Origin: Pseudomonas sp. B21_DOA
GTDB lineage: Bacteria; Pseudomonadota; Gammaproteobacteria; Pseudomonadales; Pseudomonadaceae
Length of the DNA stretch: 64,000 bases
NCBI GenBank assembly: GCA_030544685.1
Contig: CP086683.1
Coordinates: forward strand, 4,216,001 to 4,280,000
Reading direction: 5' to 3'
Shown: positions 9,131 to 19,821 of the stretch, in pieces
Layout of the letters: each line of letters opens with the position of its first letter
How positions within the stretch are numbered: position 1 is the stretch's first letter
Position numbers and translations under genes: made by a program
Notes under the pieces: model-generated
Database searches by the model: none
What the model saw: the letters and a program-made list of their open reading frames with translations, nothing else
Told to the model about the DNA's origin: nothing

Positions 9131-10267
9131 TCAGGCTGAGGCGAGTTGCCAGACCCGAGCAATATCTGTAGCGCGTTCACGCAGCAGGCGCGGGGCTTCG
9201 GCGCAGGCCTGTTCCAATGTCATCGGTCCACTGGTCACGGCGAACGCGGCGTCGATGCCGTGTTGGTAGAGTTCCTGATAGCCCTCGCCCAAGGTTCCGG
9301 CAATCACGATCACCGGCACGGCGTATCGTTTGGCAATTCGCGCCACCCCGAACGGTGTTTTGCCACGCAGGGTCTGCGCATCGAAGCGGCCCTCTCCGGT
9401 GATGACCAGATCCGCATCTTTGACCGCCTCAGCGAGCCCGACCAGTTCCGCCACCACCTCGACGCCCGCCTGAAACTGCGCGCCGAGAAAAGCCTTGGCG
9501 GCAAACCCCAGACCACCCGCCGCGCCGCTGCCCGGTTCATCGCGCACGTCTTTGCCCAATGCTTGCGCGCAGAGTTTGGCAAAGTGCCCCAGCGCCTGAT
9601 CGAGTTGCTCAACCTGCGCGGGCGATGCGCCCTTCTGCGGGCCAAAAATGGCCGAAGCACCATGAGGGCCGCAGAGCGGATTGTTGACGTCGGCGGCGAT
9701 GTCGAAACGCACATCGGCCAGACGTGGATCAAGTCCACTCAGGTCCAATCGCGCCAGTTGCGCCAAGGCCAGGCCGCCGGGCACCAGCGACTGATTCTGC
9801 GCATCCAGCAACTTCACACCCAATGCCTGCATCGTTCCGGCACCGCCATCATTGGTCGCGCTGCCGCCGATCGCCAGGATCACCCGTTGCGCGCCGGCAT
9901 CCAGCGCTGCACGAATCAACTCACCCGTACCAAACGTGCTGCTGATGCAGGCATCGCGCTGTCCCGGCGGGACCAGTTGCAGACCGCTGGCCTCGGCCAT
10001 TTCGATGATCGCGGTGTGGTTGTGCGGCAGCCAACCCCAAGCAGCGTCGACCGGCGCGCCCAGTGGACCGCGCACGCGGGTGCGGCGTAACTCACCTTCG
10101 CAGGCTGCAAGAATCGACTCGACCGTGCCTTCGCCGCCGTCGGCCATCGGGCATTTGATCAGCGTCGCCTGCGGCCAGACCTGCGCCAGTCCGAGGGCGA
10201 TGGCTTCGGCAACGCCTTGGGCACTCAGGCTGTCCTTGAACGAGTCGGGGGCGATGACGATCTTCAT
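9131..10267 (-). CDS. Glycerate kinase
   Basis: A 378-residue glycerate kinase of the GarK/GlxK family, which phosphorylates D-glycerate to a phosphoglycerate. Family landmarks are MKIVIAPDSFKDSLSA at the N-terminus, CPMADGGEGT near residue 40, AIGGSATNDGGAG in mid-protein, and ITGEGRFDAQT with LRGKTPFGV near the end. The ATG at 10267 follows GGAGAATTCCC; the longer reading from 10336 lacks a ribosome site. It lies downstream of the CdaR-type regulator on the same strand, with a REP element between them. Confidence 0.9.
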   Translation of the reverse strand: MKIVIAPDSFKDSLSAQGVAEAIALGLAQVWPQATLIKCPMADGGEGTVESILAACEGELRRTRVRGPLGAPVDAAWGWLPHNHTAIIEMAEASGLQLVPPGQRDACISSTFGTGELIRAALDAGAQRVILAIGGSATNDGGAGTMQALGVKLLDAQNQSLVPGGLALAQLARLDLSGLDPRLADVRFDIAADVNNPLCGPHGASAIFGPQKGASPAQVEQLDQALGHFAKLCAQALGKDVRDEPGSGAAGGLGFAAKAFLGAQFQAGVEVVAELVGLAEAVKDADLVITGEGRFDAQTLRGKTPFGVARIAKRYAVPVIVIAGTLGEGYQELYQHGIDAAFAVTSGPMTLEQACAEAPRLLRERATDIARVWQLASA

Positions 10268-10396
10268 GGGAATTCTCCGGTTGCAGTGGCATTCATGCTG
10301 CCAGCGGCCGTGAGCGTTGACGCCGGTCGGCTGCACAAGTGGCGTCGACGTTTATTGTTCATTTCCACAAAAGACTTGCGTTGGATGTTCCGGCCT

Positions 10397-10464
10397 CTTC
10401 GCGAGCAGGCTCGCTCCCACATTTGAAATCCATGCCACTGTGGGAGCGAGCCTGCTCGCGAAGG
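10397..10464. repeat. REP inverted pair between the cdaR-like gene and glycerate kinase gene
   Basis: CTTCGCGAGCAGGCTCGCTC and its complement are separated by about 25 bases. The hairpin could limit read-through or protect transcript ends between the two genes. Confidence 0.9.
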
Positions 10465-10480
10465 GCCCGAAATACACCGA

Positions 10481-11598
10481 TCAATTCGGATCAGTCTGCG
10501 GCAACAGCTGCACCCCCAGGTACAACGCCAACATCCCGTCCAGCCTCAACGGATCAACCCCGCTCAACTCGGCAATCCGCTCCATGCGATAACGCAGACT
10601 ATTGCGATGAATGCCCAACGCCTCGGCACAGGCCTGGCTCTGCCCGTCGTGCTCGCACCAAGTGCGCAGGGTCGCCAGCAACTGGCCGTTGCTGTCCTTG
10701 GCGATGACCTTGCGCAGCGGTTTGAGCAACTCGTCCAGCGCATCATCGTTGCGGTGACGCCACAGCATGACCGGCAAGCGATAACGATTGAGCGTCAGCA
10801 GTCTCGAATTCGGCAACACGTCACGACCATACGCCAGCAAGTCGCCGACCCGCCGATAACAGCGACGCAACCCGGCGAGCCCTCCGCCTGCCCGCCGACG
10901 GCGATGCGCAGAATCTTCCAGCCGAGGCCATCGAGTTTTTCCAGCAGGCGGTCATGCTCCACTTGCTGGCTCGCCGGGCGACACCACAACAGCGAAGACT
11001 TCGCCGAACTCACGCACCAACTGTCGGGGTAACGCGAGGTCAGCCACGCACTCAGTGCCTCGACGGTTTGCCCCGGGCCGTGCTCAAGCGCCAGTTCAAA
11101 CAGATAAGGCACCCGCGTCAGTTGCGGCTTGAGCCCCAACTGTTGCGCCTCATCGACCAGGCGCGGCGAATCCCCCGCCTCGCTCAACAGCAACGCCAGC
11201 AGATCATCGCAACGCTGCCGTCGCCACTGTTGCTCGGCCTGCTGATTGCGCTGGCCGACGAGCATTTCCGCGGTCATGCGCACCAGTTCGGCGTAAGTGC
11301 GCAGTTGCTCCGGCTCGCCGGTGATGCCGAGTACGCCGATCAAGCGCTGATCGAGCAGCAGCGGCAGATTGATACCCGGCTGCACGCCTTTGAGGTGCAC
11401 CGCCGTCTGCGCATCGATTTCCACTACGCGCCCGTTGGCCAGCACCAGTTGCGCGCCCTCATGACGGGTGTTGATGCGCTCCGGTTCACCGCTGCCGAGG
11501 ATCAGGCCCTGACTGTCCATGACGTTGACGTTGTACGGCAAAATGGCCATGGCCCGGTCGACGATGTCTTGGGCAAGATCGTGATCGAGTTCGAACAT
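10481..11598 (-). CDS. CdaR-type (sugar diacid) transcriptional regulator (one frameshift)
   Basis: Regulator of about 372 residues with an N-terminal diacid-recognition domain (LAQDIVDRAMAILPYNVNVMD, VQPGINLPLLLDQRLIGVLGITGEP) and a C-terminal PucR-type helix-turn-helix (EALGIHRNSLRYRMERI). The frame breaks at 10880-10882: minus-strand GCGGAG is followed by GGC, while one more G gives AEGLAGLRRCYRR and joins the two halves. CdaR family members activate glucarate, galactarate and glycerate genes. Here the gene is divergent from an MFS permease and upstream of glycerate kinase, which fits control of uptake and use of a sugar acid or glycerate. Confidence 0.85.
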
Positions 11599-11769
11599 AG
11601 CGGCGGCAATCCTTCATTTCAGGCACTAGCGGTTGTTCAGCCGCACAGGGTCTGGCGGCAAACCCTGTGCTCAGGCACAAAGACAATCCGGCCAAAGGTG
11701 GCCGAGACTCTCAGGGCGATCAACGTTACCCTTTGCATCGCAAAAAATCATAATAAAGAGAGAGCCGCT

Positions 11770-13080
11770 ATGTCGCAGAGCGCCGCAGCTACCCAAACCG
11801 TCGACGACGGTAAAAACGCCGTCTACAAACGCATCACCCTGCGTTTGATTCCCTTCATTTTCATCTGCTACCTGTTCAACTACCTCGACCGGGTCAACGT
11901 CGGCTTCGCCAAACTGCAGATGCTCGATGCCCTGAAATTCAGCGAAACCGTGTACGGCCTCGGCGCCGGGATTTTCTTCATCGGCTACGTGCTGTGCGGT
12001 GTGCCGAGCAATCTGGCGCTGACCCGTTTCGGTCCACGCCGCTGGATTGCCTTGATGATGATCACCTGGGGCACGCTGTCGACCTGCCTGTTGTTCGTCA
12101 CCACCCCGACCGAGTTCTACACCCTGCGCTTTTTCACCGGTGCCGCTGAGGCCGGTTTCTTCCCGGGCGTCGTGCTGTATCTGTCGCAGTGGTTCCCGAC
12201 CTTCCGCCGTGGCCGGATCATGGCGCTGTTCATGTCGGCAATCCCGGTCTCCGGTCTGCTTGGCAGCCCGTTTTCCGGCTGGATCCTCAACCACTTCGCC
12301 GCTGGCCAAGGTGGCCTGGCCGGCTGGCAATGGATGTTTCTGCTGCAAGGCATTCCAACCGTGATCCTCGGTGCGCTGGCGTATTTCCTGTTGAGCGACA
12401 GCTTCGCCAATGCCAAATGGCTGACCGCCCACGAACGTTCGGTGCTCGAAGCCGACCACACCGAAGACCTCGCCAACAAACCGAAAACCTCCACCGACTC
12501 GCTGCTCGCGGTGTTCAAGAACCCAGCGATCTGGGCGTTCGGCCTGATCTACTTCTGCATTCAAAGCGGCGTTTACGCGATCAACTTCTGGCTGCCGTCA
12601 ATCATCAAAAACCTCGGCTTCAGCGATAACCTGGTGATCGGCTGGCTGAGTGCGATTCCGTATCTGCTGGCGGCGGTGTTCATGCTGGTGGTCGGGCGCT
12701 CGGCGGACTTGCGCAAGGAACGCCGCTGGCACTTGGTGGTGCCGATGCTGATGGGCGCTGTCGGGCTGGTGATCGCGGTGAATTTCGCAGCGAATCCGGC
12801 GATTGCGATTCTCGGTCTGACCATCGCGACCATGGGCGCACTGACTGGCCTGCCAATGTTCTGGCCGGTGCCCACGGCGATGCTGAGCGCAGGCGCCGCG
12901 GCTGGTGGGCTGGCGTTGATCAACTCGATGGGGCAGATGGCCGGGTTCCTCAGCCCGTATCTGGTGGGCTGGGTCAAGGACAGCACTGGCTCGACCGATG
13001 CGGCGTTGTACGTGCTGGCGGCGGTGATTGTTGGCGGGAGTCTGCTGGCGTTGCGGATGACGCGGGCGTTGCGGGCTTGA
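11770..13080 (+). CDS. MFS transporter, ACS type, probable sugar-acid or glycerate permease
   Basis: A 436-residue, 12-segment major facilitator protein. The ACS family signature NYLDRVNVGFAKLQM lies at about residues 37-51, and a central cytoplasmic loop of about 60 residues falls near 205-265. Start ATG 11770 follows a GAGAGA-rich leader. Its divergent placement from the CdaR-type regulator and the nearby glycerate kinase suggest it imports glycerate or a hexarate. Other ACS substrates such as tartrate cannot be excluded. A strong terminator follows. Confidence 0.8.
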   Translation: MSQSAAATQTVDDGKNAVYKRITLRLIPFIFICYLFNYLDRVNVGFAKLQMLDALKFSETVYGLGAGIFFIGYVLCGVPSNLALTRFGPRRWIALMMITWGTLSTCLLFVTTPTEFYTLRFFTGAAEAGFFPGVVLYLSQWFPTFRRGRIMALFMSAIPVSGLLGSPFSGWILNHFAAGQGGLAGWQWMFLLQGIPTVILGALAYFLLSDSFANAKWLTAHERSVLEADHTEDLANKPKTSTDSLLAVFKNPAIWAFGLIYFCIQSGVYAINFWLPSIIKNLGFSDNLVIGWLSAIPYLLAAVFMLVVGRSADLRKERRWHLVVPMLMGAVGLVIAVNFAANPAIAILGLTIATMGALTGLPMFWPVPTAMLSAGAAAGGLALINSMGQMAGFLSPYLVGWVKDSTGSTDAALYVLAAVIVGGSLLALRMTRALRA

Positions 13081-13098
13081 GCTCGGGTGCATGACCAA

Positions 13099-13123
13099 AA
13101 CGGCCCTTACGGGCCGTTTTTTT
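13099..13123 (+). terminator. Rho-independent terminator after the MFS gene
   Basis: Stem AACGGCCC / GGGCCGTT with a TTAC loop, followed by a T tract, 19 bp after the stop of the permease gene. Confidence 0.92.
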
Positions 13124-13143
13124 ATTCGGTTTCACTTTGCACG

Positions 13144-13284
13144 ATGATGTTCGGCGAGCAGACCAGTGTCGAAGACTCGCTGCGGATCACCGACCCGCAT
13201 ACTGAACAGCAATGACACGCCTATTCGCTCGCGCAGGCGGTGAAGATCACAGCCGAAGACAAGGCATTTATTGATCGCCGGTGA
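13144..13284 (+). pseudogene. Possible decayed small gene in a long intergenic stretch
   Basis: The 380 bp between the terminator at 13123 and the acyltransferase start hold no convincing gene. On the plus strand one frame reads MMFGEQTSVEDSLRI from 13144, stops at TGA 13213, and continues in the same frame as HAYSLAQAVKITAEDKAF to a TGA at 13282. The composition looks protein-like on both sides of the first stop, as in a small gene broken by a nonsense change. I recognise no family and the call is weak. Confidence 0.2.
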
Positions 13285-13423
13285 CACCGGGGCATGCCTC
13301 GACACCGGGGTTCAACGATGTGAGCCATTTTGTGTCAGGACGCAAACCGATTCAGTCCTGCTTTTTACCCTCTGCGAAAGAGTGGGCCAGTCGAAGCCGA
13401 TCAGAGCCGTTGTAAGAAAATCT

Positions 13424-13430
13424 CTATACT
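13424..13430 (+). promoter_or_regulatory. Sigma-S-like -10 element before the acyltransferase gene
   Basis: The sequence TCTCTATACTTTG contains CTATACT, the preferred -10 of RpoS promoters in Pseudomonas. It lies 77 bp before the ATG. There is no clear -35, as is usual for such promoters. Confidence 0.4.
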
Positions 13431-13507
13431 TTGCCGTTCTATGGAACCGTGCTTACGCAGCCGCACCTAATGGTCGCTCGCTCGAATAAGTCTGCCAAGG
13501 ATAGTCA

Positions 13508-15632
13508 ATGTTCAATCGGCCCATCGATTTTGTGCGCAAGCCATTGCGCGCGATGTTTAACGCGTTCGATAACAAGGAGGCATTCGACGCCTCGCGGTCC
13601 TTGGGGGCCGCCAGCTGTGAATCGCACAGCGCAGGTCTTCGATACCGGGCCGACATCGATGGCCTGCGGGCTGTCGCTGTGCTGCTCGTGCTGATATTCC
13701 ACGCAGGGCTGACTTTATTCCCGTCCGGTTTTATCGGCGTGGATATCTTCTTCGTGATCTCCGGTTATCTCACCACCTCTATCATCATGAAGTCGCTGGA
13801 GAACGGCACGTTCAGCTTCAAGGGGTTTTACGTCAGGCGCATCTGGCGCTTGCAACCGGCCGTTGTTGCGCTGTTGGTTGTGACCTTGCTGGTTACCACA
13901 CTGCTTTATCTGCCCGATGACTACGTCGACTTCCTGAAAAGCGAAAAGTACACCTCATTACTGATTTCCAACCAGTATTTTTCCAAGGTGACTTCTGGTT
14001 ACGCCACGCCCGATGCCGCCAGTCTTCCGCTGTTGCACACCTGGTCGCTGGCGATCGAATGGCAGTGGTACCTGCTGCTACCGTTGGGTATCTGGCTGCT
14101 GCATCGCTATGTGGCGAAACGGGCTTTGAGCAGCGCAGTGCTGGGTTTGACCCTTGCAGCCACGGCGATGGCGCTGTACCTGTCGCAGGTCGCTCCCGAC
14201 CTGAACTATTACTTTTTACCGCGCGCATCTTCGAATTGATGATGGGGTCGTGCGCCGTCATGTTCAGCGCGGACAGGTTTCGCCTGAGTCGTGCCAGCGC
14301 TTCGCTCATTTGCGCGGTTGCACTGGTCACGATCGCCTATTGTGCGGTCCAGGACGATATCCTCAGCGGATTCCCCAACTATCATGCGGTCGCGGTATGC
14401 GTCGCCACGGCGCTGCTGCTGGTTCGCGGCATAGGTAATGTGAGCATCACCTCGGATGTCCTTGCATTCAAACCGCTGGTGTTCATTGGCACGCTTTCCT
14501 ACTCGCTGTATCTGTGGCATTGGCCGATTCTGGCGGTGCTGGCCTACCTGGGCGTCGATCTGAGCCCAGCGGTGACAGTCAGCTATTTCGCCGCCACGTT
14601 CGCGATGGGCTACCTCTCCTTCTGGCTTATCGAAAACAGGTTTCGCAAGGTTCGGGCCGGATTCGGAAAGACCGTACTGCTGTTGATGCTGCTGCCCGCC
14701 ATCGGCCTGTCGCTGCTTCACTCCGCCGGCAGGAATCATGACGGATGGCCGAACCGTTTTGGTGAAGATTCGATCGCGATGTTCAGCACTTTAAAGGCGT
14801 ACGTACCGAGCCATCGTGAGGATTGCCTGGGTAACAGCGAAAAGGTTGATCCTGACTGCGTCCTGGGCGCTCCGCTGGCCGAGTCGCAGGCTTTGCTGAT
14901 CGGAGATTCCTATTCGAATCACTATTGGGGATTTGTCGAGACGCTGGCCAAGGATGCCGGCCTGTCGGTTCTTGCCCAAGGTTATCCGGCCTGTCTGACC
15001 TTGCCCGGCATCTATCTCTACGACTGGTACAAGGCCAAGAACGCGCTTTATGAAAAGTGCCATACGGCTGCCCAACGCTATTACGACCTGATTGCGGACA
15101 GCCATTTCCAGTATGTGATCATCGGCCAGTTCTGGGAGGCGTACCTCACCGCGACGATTGTCACCAAGCCTGATGACCCACGCAGCCTGGAACTGACGCA
15201 GCAACGACTTGAAGTAGCGGTTCGCCAGGCACTGGACATCATCGTCGACTCGGGTGCCACGCCGATTGTGCTGATGAGTACATTGCCCATGCCCGCCAGA
15301 ATCAACGAATGCCTGCTCAGACAGGTCAAGTTACGCGGGATGCTCGGCAGCGCTGAACAAAGCCGTTCATGTGCTGCGGTGACATGGTCAGGCCTTGAGG
15401 ATCCCTTCCTGACAAGACTTTTCGGCGAGCTGCAGGTTGAATATCCACAATTGATCGTCCTTGATCCAAAAAAGTGCAATGCCAGGACGGTACGTGCCTG
15501 ACCAGCGTCGATGGCGTGCCGGTGTACCGCGACATCGGCCACGTGTCCGATTACGCCTCGTACAAATTCGGTGAGCTGTACCTCGAGCACTTTGGCAATC
15601 CATTCAAGAGCAATCCAGGCGGCGACCGCTAA
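13508..15632 (+). CDS. Membrane acyltransferase 3 with C-terminal SGNH-type domain (two frameshifts)
   Basis: OafA/YrhL-type O-acyltransferase of about 708 residues. After a cytoplasmic N-terminus comes RYRADIDGLRAVAVLLVLIFHAG, the family entry motif with the active-site His, then ISGYLTTSII, FYVRRIWRL and about ten membrane segments. The C-terminal third has ALLIGDSYSNHYWG, an SGNH-hydrolase block I (GDS). Two breaks: at 14213-14217, TAC followed by five T (six restore NYYFFTARIFELMMG), and at 15468-15473, six A (seven restore DPKKVQCQDGTCLTS, ending at 15632). Such enzymes acetylate surface polysaccharides such as LPS O-antigen or exopolysaccharide. No polysaccharide genes are adjacent. A CTATACT element lies upstream. 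Confidence 0.85.
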
Positions 15633-15796
15633 CGCCGGTCCATTTGCCATCTATGCTGCAACTGCCAGCATCTTTTGACGAGGTTCGCACGACCGAATGA
15701 GCGCGAGATGTTTCGAATAATGAGCATGCGCTCAATATTCAGCACAAAAACCACGTATCCTGCGCGCCCCGTTCACCTTCACGCCGCGAGGGCAGT

Positions 15797-16677
15797 TTGT
15801 CTAAAGGTATCGCTTTATCGGTTTCGGCCTCGGTGCTGTTTGCCGTCATGTATTACTACACGTCGCTGCTGACGCCTCTGAGCGGCGTGGAAATCTTCGG
15901 CTGGCGCATGCTCCTGACCGTGCCGTGCATGACCTTGTTCATGCTGGTGTCCGGGGAATGGCGGCGGGTGCTGGAGCTGTTCCGATTGATGGCGGCCAGG
16001 CCAAAACTGATCGCCGGGCTGCTGGTTTCGTCCGCCCTGCTCGGCGTACAGCTGTGGCTATTTATGTGGGCGCCGCTCAATGGCTACAGCCTGGATGTGT
16101 CGCTGGGCTATTTCCTGTTGCCACTGGCGATGGTGCTGACCGGGCGGATTGCCTACGGCGAGAGCCTGTCTTATCTGCAGAAAATCGCAGTGTTTTTCGC
16201 CAGCCTCGGCGTGGTGAACGAGTTGTATCAGGTTGGCGGCTTTTCTTGGGCGACACTGGTGGTCGTGGTCGGTTATCCGCTGTACTTCGTGCTGCGCAAA
16301 TACCTGAAGACCGACAACCTGGGTGGCCTGTGGGTCGACATGACCCTGATGCTGCCCATCGCCTACTGGCTTGTGCAGGGTGGTGAACAAGGGCTGGCGG
16401 TGTTCGATCAATATCCGGGGCTGATGTGGCTGATTCCGCTGCTCGGCCTGATCAGTGCCTCGGCACTGGTGGTGTACATCATCGCCAGCCGCCTGTTGCC
16501 GTTCAGTCTGTTTGGTTTGTTGAGTTATGTGGAACCGGTGTTGTTGCTCGCGGTGGCGTTGTTGTTGGGGAAAGCATCAAGCCGGGAGAATGGCTGACCT
16601 ACATCCCCATCTGGCTGGCGGTGGGGGTGCTGGTTTTCGAGGGCTTCAAGCATTTGACGCGGCAACGCCACTCTTGA
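15797..16677 (+). CDS. RarD-like EamA-family permease (one frameshift)
   Basis: Inner-membrane protein of about 293 residues and ten short membrane segments, matching RarD-type EamA transporters (KGIALSVSASVLFAVMYYY, LQLWLFMWAPLNG-like segment near residue 75, SYVEPVLLLAVALLLGE). The start is TTG 15797 after GAGGG. The frame breaks at 16567-16570: TTGTT is followed by four G and AAAGC; five G restore LLLGESIKPGEWLTYIP and the last membrane segment to the stop at 16677. Its substrate is unknown; the name rarD (chloramphenicol sensitivity) is inherited from E. coli. Confidence 0.8.
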
Positions 16678-16694
16678 ATGCAACACAAGACAAA

Positions 16695-16784
16695 TGTGGG
16701 AGCGAGCCTGCTCGCGAAGTCGTCAGACCAGTCAACATGACTGTTGAATGAAAGACCGCATTCGCGAGCAGGCTCGCTCCCACA
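16695..16784. repeat. REP inverted pair after the rarD-like gene
   Basis: GTGGGAGCGAGCCTGCTCGC and its complement flank about 40 bases. The element lies in the convergent gap between the rarD-like gene and hpd. Confidence 0.9.
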
Positions 16785-16800
16785 GGTTTTGTATGAAGCA

Positions 16801-16842
16801 AAAAAATCCCGGCCCTGCATCTCTGCAGGCCGGGATTTTTTT
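16801..16842. terminator. Bidirectional terminator between rarD-like gene and hpd
   Basis: Long stem AATCCCGGCC-CTGCA / TGCAG-GCCGGGATT with one bulged base and a TCTC loop. Runs of A on the left and T on the right let it serve both convergent genes. Confidence 0.92.
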
Positions 16843-16856
16843 ATTTCCGGTGCGAA

Positions 16857-17933
16857 TTACTCGGTGGTCAGCACACCACGACGCACCTGGTCACGCTCGA
16901 TCGATTCGAACAGCGCCTTGAAGTTGCCTTCGCCGAAACCATCGTCGCCTTTGCGCTGGATGAACTCGAAGAACACCGGGCCCATCAGGGTTTCCGAGAA
17001 AATCTGCAGCAGCAGACGCTTGTCGCCCTGCTCCGACGCGCCGTCGAGCAGGATACCCCGCGACTGCAACTGGTCGACCGGCTCGCCGTGATTCGGCAGG
17101 CGACCTTCGAGCATTTCGTAGTAGGTGTCCGGTGGAGCGGTCATGAAGCGCATACCGATTTTCTTCAACTGATCCCAAGTTTTGATCAGGTCATCGGTGA
17201 GGAACGCAACGTGCTGGATGCCTTCGCCGTTGAACTGCATCAGGAACTCTTCGATCTGCCCGGCGCCCTTGGACGACTCTTCGTTGAGCGGGATGCGGAT
17301 CATGCCGTCCGGTGCGGTCATGGCTTTGGACGTCAGGCCGGTGTATTCGCCCTTGATGTCGAAGTAACGGATTTCACGGAAGTTGAACAGCTTCTCGTAG
17401 AAGTTCGCCCAATAGGCCATGCGACCGCGATACACGTTGTGGGTCAGGTGGTCGATGATCTTCAGGCCGGCGCCGACCGGGTTGCGATCAACGCCTTCGA
17501 TAAATACGAAGTCGATATCGTAAATCGAGCTGCCTTCGCCGAAACGGTCGATCAGGTACAGCGGCGCGCCGCCAATGCCTTTGATCGCCGGCAGATTCAG
17601 CTCCATCGGACCGGTTTCGATGTGGATCGGCTGAGCGCCGAGTTCGAGCGCGCGGGAATAGGCTTTCTGCGAATCCTTGACGCGGAACGCCATGCCGCAA
17701 ACGGACGGACCGTGTTCGGCAGCGAAGTACGAGGCGACGCTGTTGGGTTCGTTGTTGAGGATCAGGTTGATCGCGCCCTGACGATACAGGTGCACGTTCT
17801 TGGAGCGGTGGGTCGCGACCTTGGTGAAGCCCATGATCTCGAAGATCGGTTCCAGGGTGCCGGGAGTCGGCGCTGCGAACTCGATGAACTCAAAGCCCAT
17901 CAGGCCCATTGGATTTTCGTATAAATCTGCCAT
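16857..17933 (-). CDS. hpd: 4-hydroxyphenylpyruvate dioxygenase
   Basis: A 358-residue HPPD, an Fe(II) enzyme that converts 4-hydroxyphenylpyruvate to homogentisate in tyrosine breakdown. It has the length and sequence of the crystallised P. fluorescens enzyme, including [16 protein letters not shown]. The metal ligands are present: His162 (IIDHLTHNV), His241 (GIQHVAFL) and Glu323 ([19 protein letters not shown]), counted with Met1. GAGG sits 6 bases before the ATG. Homogentisate dioxygenase and the rest of the pathway are not in this window. Confidence 0.97.
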   Translation of the reverse strand: MADLYENPMGLMGFEFIEFAAPTPGTLEPIFEIMGFTKVATHRSKNVHLYRQGAINLILNNEPNSVASYFAAEHGPSVCGMAFRVKDSQKAYSRALELGAQPIHIETGPMELNLPAIKGIGGAPLYLIDRFGEGSSIYDIDFVFIEGVDRNPVGAGLKIIDHLTHNVYRGRMAYWANFYEKLFNFREIRYFDIKGEYTGLTSKAMTAPDGMIRIPLNEESSKGAGQIEEFLMQFNGEGIQHVAFLTDDLIKTWDQLKKIGMRFMTAPPDTYYEMLEGRLPNHGEPVDQLQSRGILLDGASEQGDKRLLLQIFSETLMGPVFFEFIQRKGDDGFGEGNFKALFESIERDQVRRGVLTTE

Positions 17934-18285
17934 GGTGACGCCTCATCATTTCTTATCAATTAACCAGGGTTATTTGTCAGGAAAGTGATGTGCAAGGAGG
18001 CGCGCAGGAGATGCCACGCACGCTGCGGGCGAGAAAGTCTCCGTAGATCAGTTGAAACCCGAATATCTTCATTGTCGACCCAAGGCTCTTGCGGGCGAGG
18101 CTTCTGCTGCCAGAAGACGATTATTATTGTATGCGTAACCCGATTCTACACAGCGTAACCATGCCTGTCTGCCCTCTGTATAAAATCCCTTTTTGTGCGT
18201 ACGGCACAAGAGCCATCTGCCATCTATTATCCCTCTGGCTCGATTGTTTACCGAGGGCCCGATTCCGACGCCACAGGATGTATCC
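17934..18285. other. 352-bp divergent intergenic region between hpd and the EAL gene
   Basis: No gene or known RNA was found here. A possible -10 for the EAL gene is TATAAA at about 18179-18184. The stretch near 18110-18140 is AT-rich. Both neighbouring genes read outward, so this region must carry both promoters. Confidence 0.5.
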
Positions 18286-19821
18286 ATGCCGCTGACTGCA
18301 AGATCCCGCCGCAAGCGCAGCACCCGCATCGTCGTCACCTTGCTCAGCGGTCTGCTGCCAATCGTACTGGGCAGTGCGATCCTCTATATGCAGGCGGAAC
18401 GCACTCTGGAGCAAAGCGCTGCGCAAACTGCCGAGCAAGCTTTACGCCAGTTCGAGCTGATGCTCGACAACACCGCCGAGGCGGCGCGAATCCTGTTGCC
18501 GTTAGCGGGGAAAGACTGTGAAGAAGTCAAACTGGCTTTGCGCGAACAGGTGACCCGTCGCCCTTTCGTGCGCTCGACCAATCTGGTCTGGGAGAACAAT
18601 CTCTATTGCAGCTCACTGTTCGGCCAGTTCAAGGAAGCTGTCAATGCCGGGGACTACCACAAGGGCAAACTATGGCTGATGAATGGCAATCCGGTGACAC
18701 CCGATACGGCATTGCTTATCTATCGTCTCAGCGACGGTCCTGGTGGCGCACTGACCACCCTTGATGGTTATCACCTGAGCAATATCCTGCGCCTGATCGG
18801 CCGCCAGACATTACTGATGTTGCAAGTGGGCGATAACTGGCTGACCGCCGACGGCCAAGTTCACCAGGGGCCGCTGCCGGCATTGCCGGTAGCGCATAGC
18901 GTGCTGGAATCCGCGCGTTATGGCTTCAGCGTCTCGGCTGGTTACCACGAGGGTGAAACCTGGCGTTACATGGCGGCTGAGTATCCACCCCTGTTCAGCC
19001 TGTTGATTTTCTTCGGCGCAGTTTCCGGTGCCATTGGCCACTTCGTGCAGAAACGCTCAACCTCGCCCAGCCACGAAATGCTGCGCGCGCTGGAAGCCGG
19101 CGAGTTCATTGCGTACTTCCAACCGGTGGTTCACGCCGACACCAAGCGATGGTCCGGCGCCGAAGTACTGATGCGCTGGAATCATCCGAAAGAGGGGCTG
19201 GTGCGTCCGGATCTCTTCATTCCGTTTGCCGAGCACTCCGGGTTGATCGTGCCCATGACCCGCTCTCTGATGCAACAGACGGCCGTCCTGCTGGGCCCAC
19301 AAACGGCAACCTTCGACAAACCGTTTCATATAGGCATCAACATCACTGCCAGCCATTGCCAGGACCTGGAGCTGGTTGAGGACTGTCGCGATCTTCTGGC
19401 AGCATTTGAGCCAGGCAGCGTGGAGCTGGTGCTGGAACTGACCGAGCGCGAGCTGATCGAGCCGAACGACATCACTTTGCAGCTCTTCGAGCAGTTGCAC
19501 GCATTGGGTGTAAAAATCGCGATCGACGACTTCGGTACGGGGCACTCGAGCCTTGGTTATCTGCGCACCTTCAATGTCGACTTTCTGAAAATCGATCAGA
19601 GCTTCGTGGCCATGATCGGAATAGACGCGTTATCGAGGCATATTCTTGATTCCATCATCGAGCTGTCCGCGAAACTGGACTTGGGTATTGTTGCCGAAGG
19701 TGTCGAAACGCAGGCTCAGGCGGATTATCTGACCAAGCATAACGTTAAGTTTCTGCAGGGCTACTTGTACGGTAAACCGATGCCTGCCGCAGATTTCATC
19801 GACACATTATCTCAGCATTAA
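18286..19821 (+). CDS. CSS-motif cyclic-di-GMP phosphodiesterase (EAL domain)
   Basis: A 511-residue inner-membrane protein. Segment 1 is near residues 17-37, followed by a periplasmic CSS domain with Cys78 (GKDCEEV) and the Cys-Ser-Ser motif at 108-110, segment 2 near 228-248, and a C-terminal EAL domain. The signature reads EVL (GAEVLMRWNHP, Glu293) rather than EAL, which is common in this subfamily. IDDFGTGHSSLGYL and DFLKIDQSFV are intact, so activity is expected. In related E. coli proteins the CSS cysteines form a disulfide that restrains the enzyme, linking periplasmic redox state to c-di-GMP. ATG 18286 follows AGGA; an earlier in-frame start at 18193 is less likely. Confidence 0.9.
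   Translation: MPLTARSRRKRSTRIVVTLLSGLLPIVLGSAILYMQAERTLEQSAAQTAEQALRQFELMLDNTAEAARILLPLAGKDCEEVKLALREQVTRRPFVRSTNLVWENNLYCSSLFGQFKEAVNAGDYHKGKLWLMNGNPVTPDTALLIYRLSDGPGGALTTLDGYHLSNILRLIGRQTLLMLQVGDNWLTADGQVHQGPLPALPVAHSVLESARYGFSVSAGYHEGETWRYMAAEYPPLFSLLIFFGAVSGAIGHFVQKRSTSPSHEMLRALEAGEFIAYFQPVVHADTKRWSGAEVLMRWNHPKEGLVRPDLFIPFAEHSGLIVPMTRSLMQQTAVLLGPQTATFDKPFHIGINITASHCQDLELVEDCRDLLAAFEPGSVELVLELTERELIEPNDITLQLFEQLHALGVKIAIDDFGTGHSSLGYLRTFNVDFLKIDQSFVAMIGIDALSRHILDSIIELSAKLDLGIVAEGVETQAQADYLTKHNVKFLQGYLYGKPMPAADFIDTLSQH

Noticed and set aside
10954..11769. Long N-terminal extension of the MFS protein (708-residue reading)
   Set aside because: The extra part is antisense to the CdaR-type regulator; the real start is ATG 11770 with a ribosome site and the usual family length.
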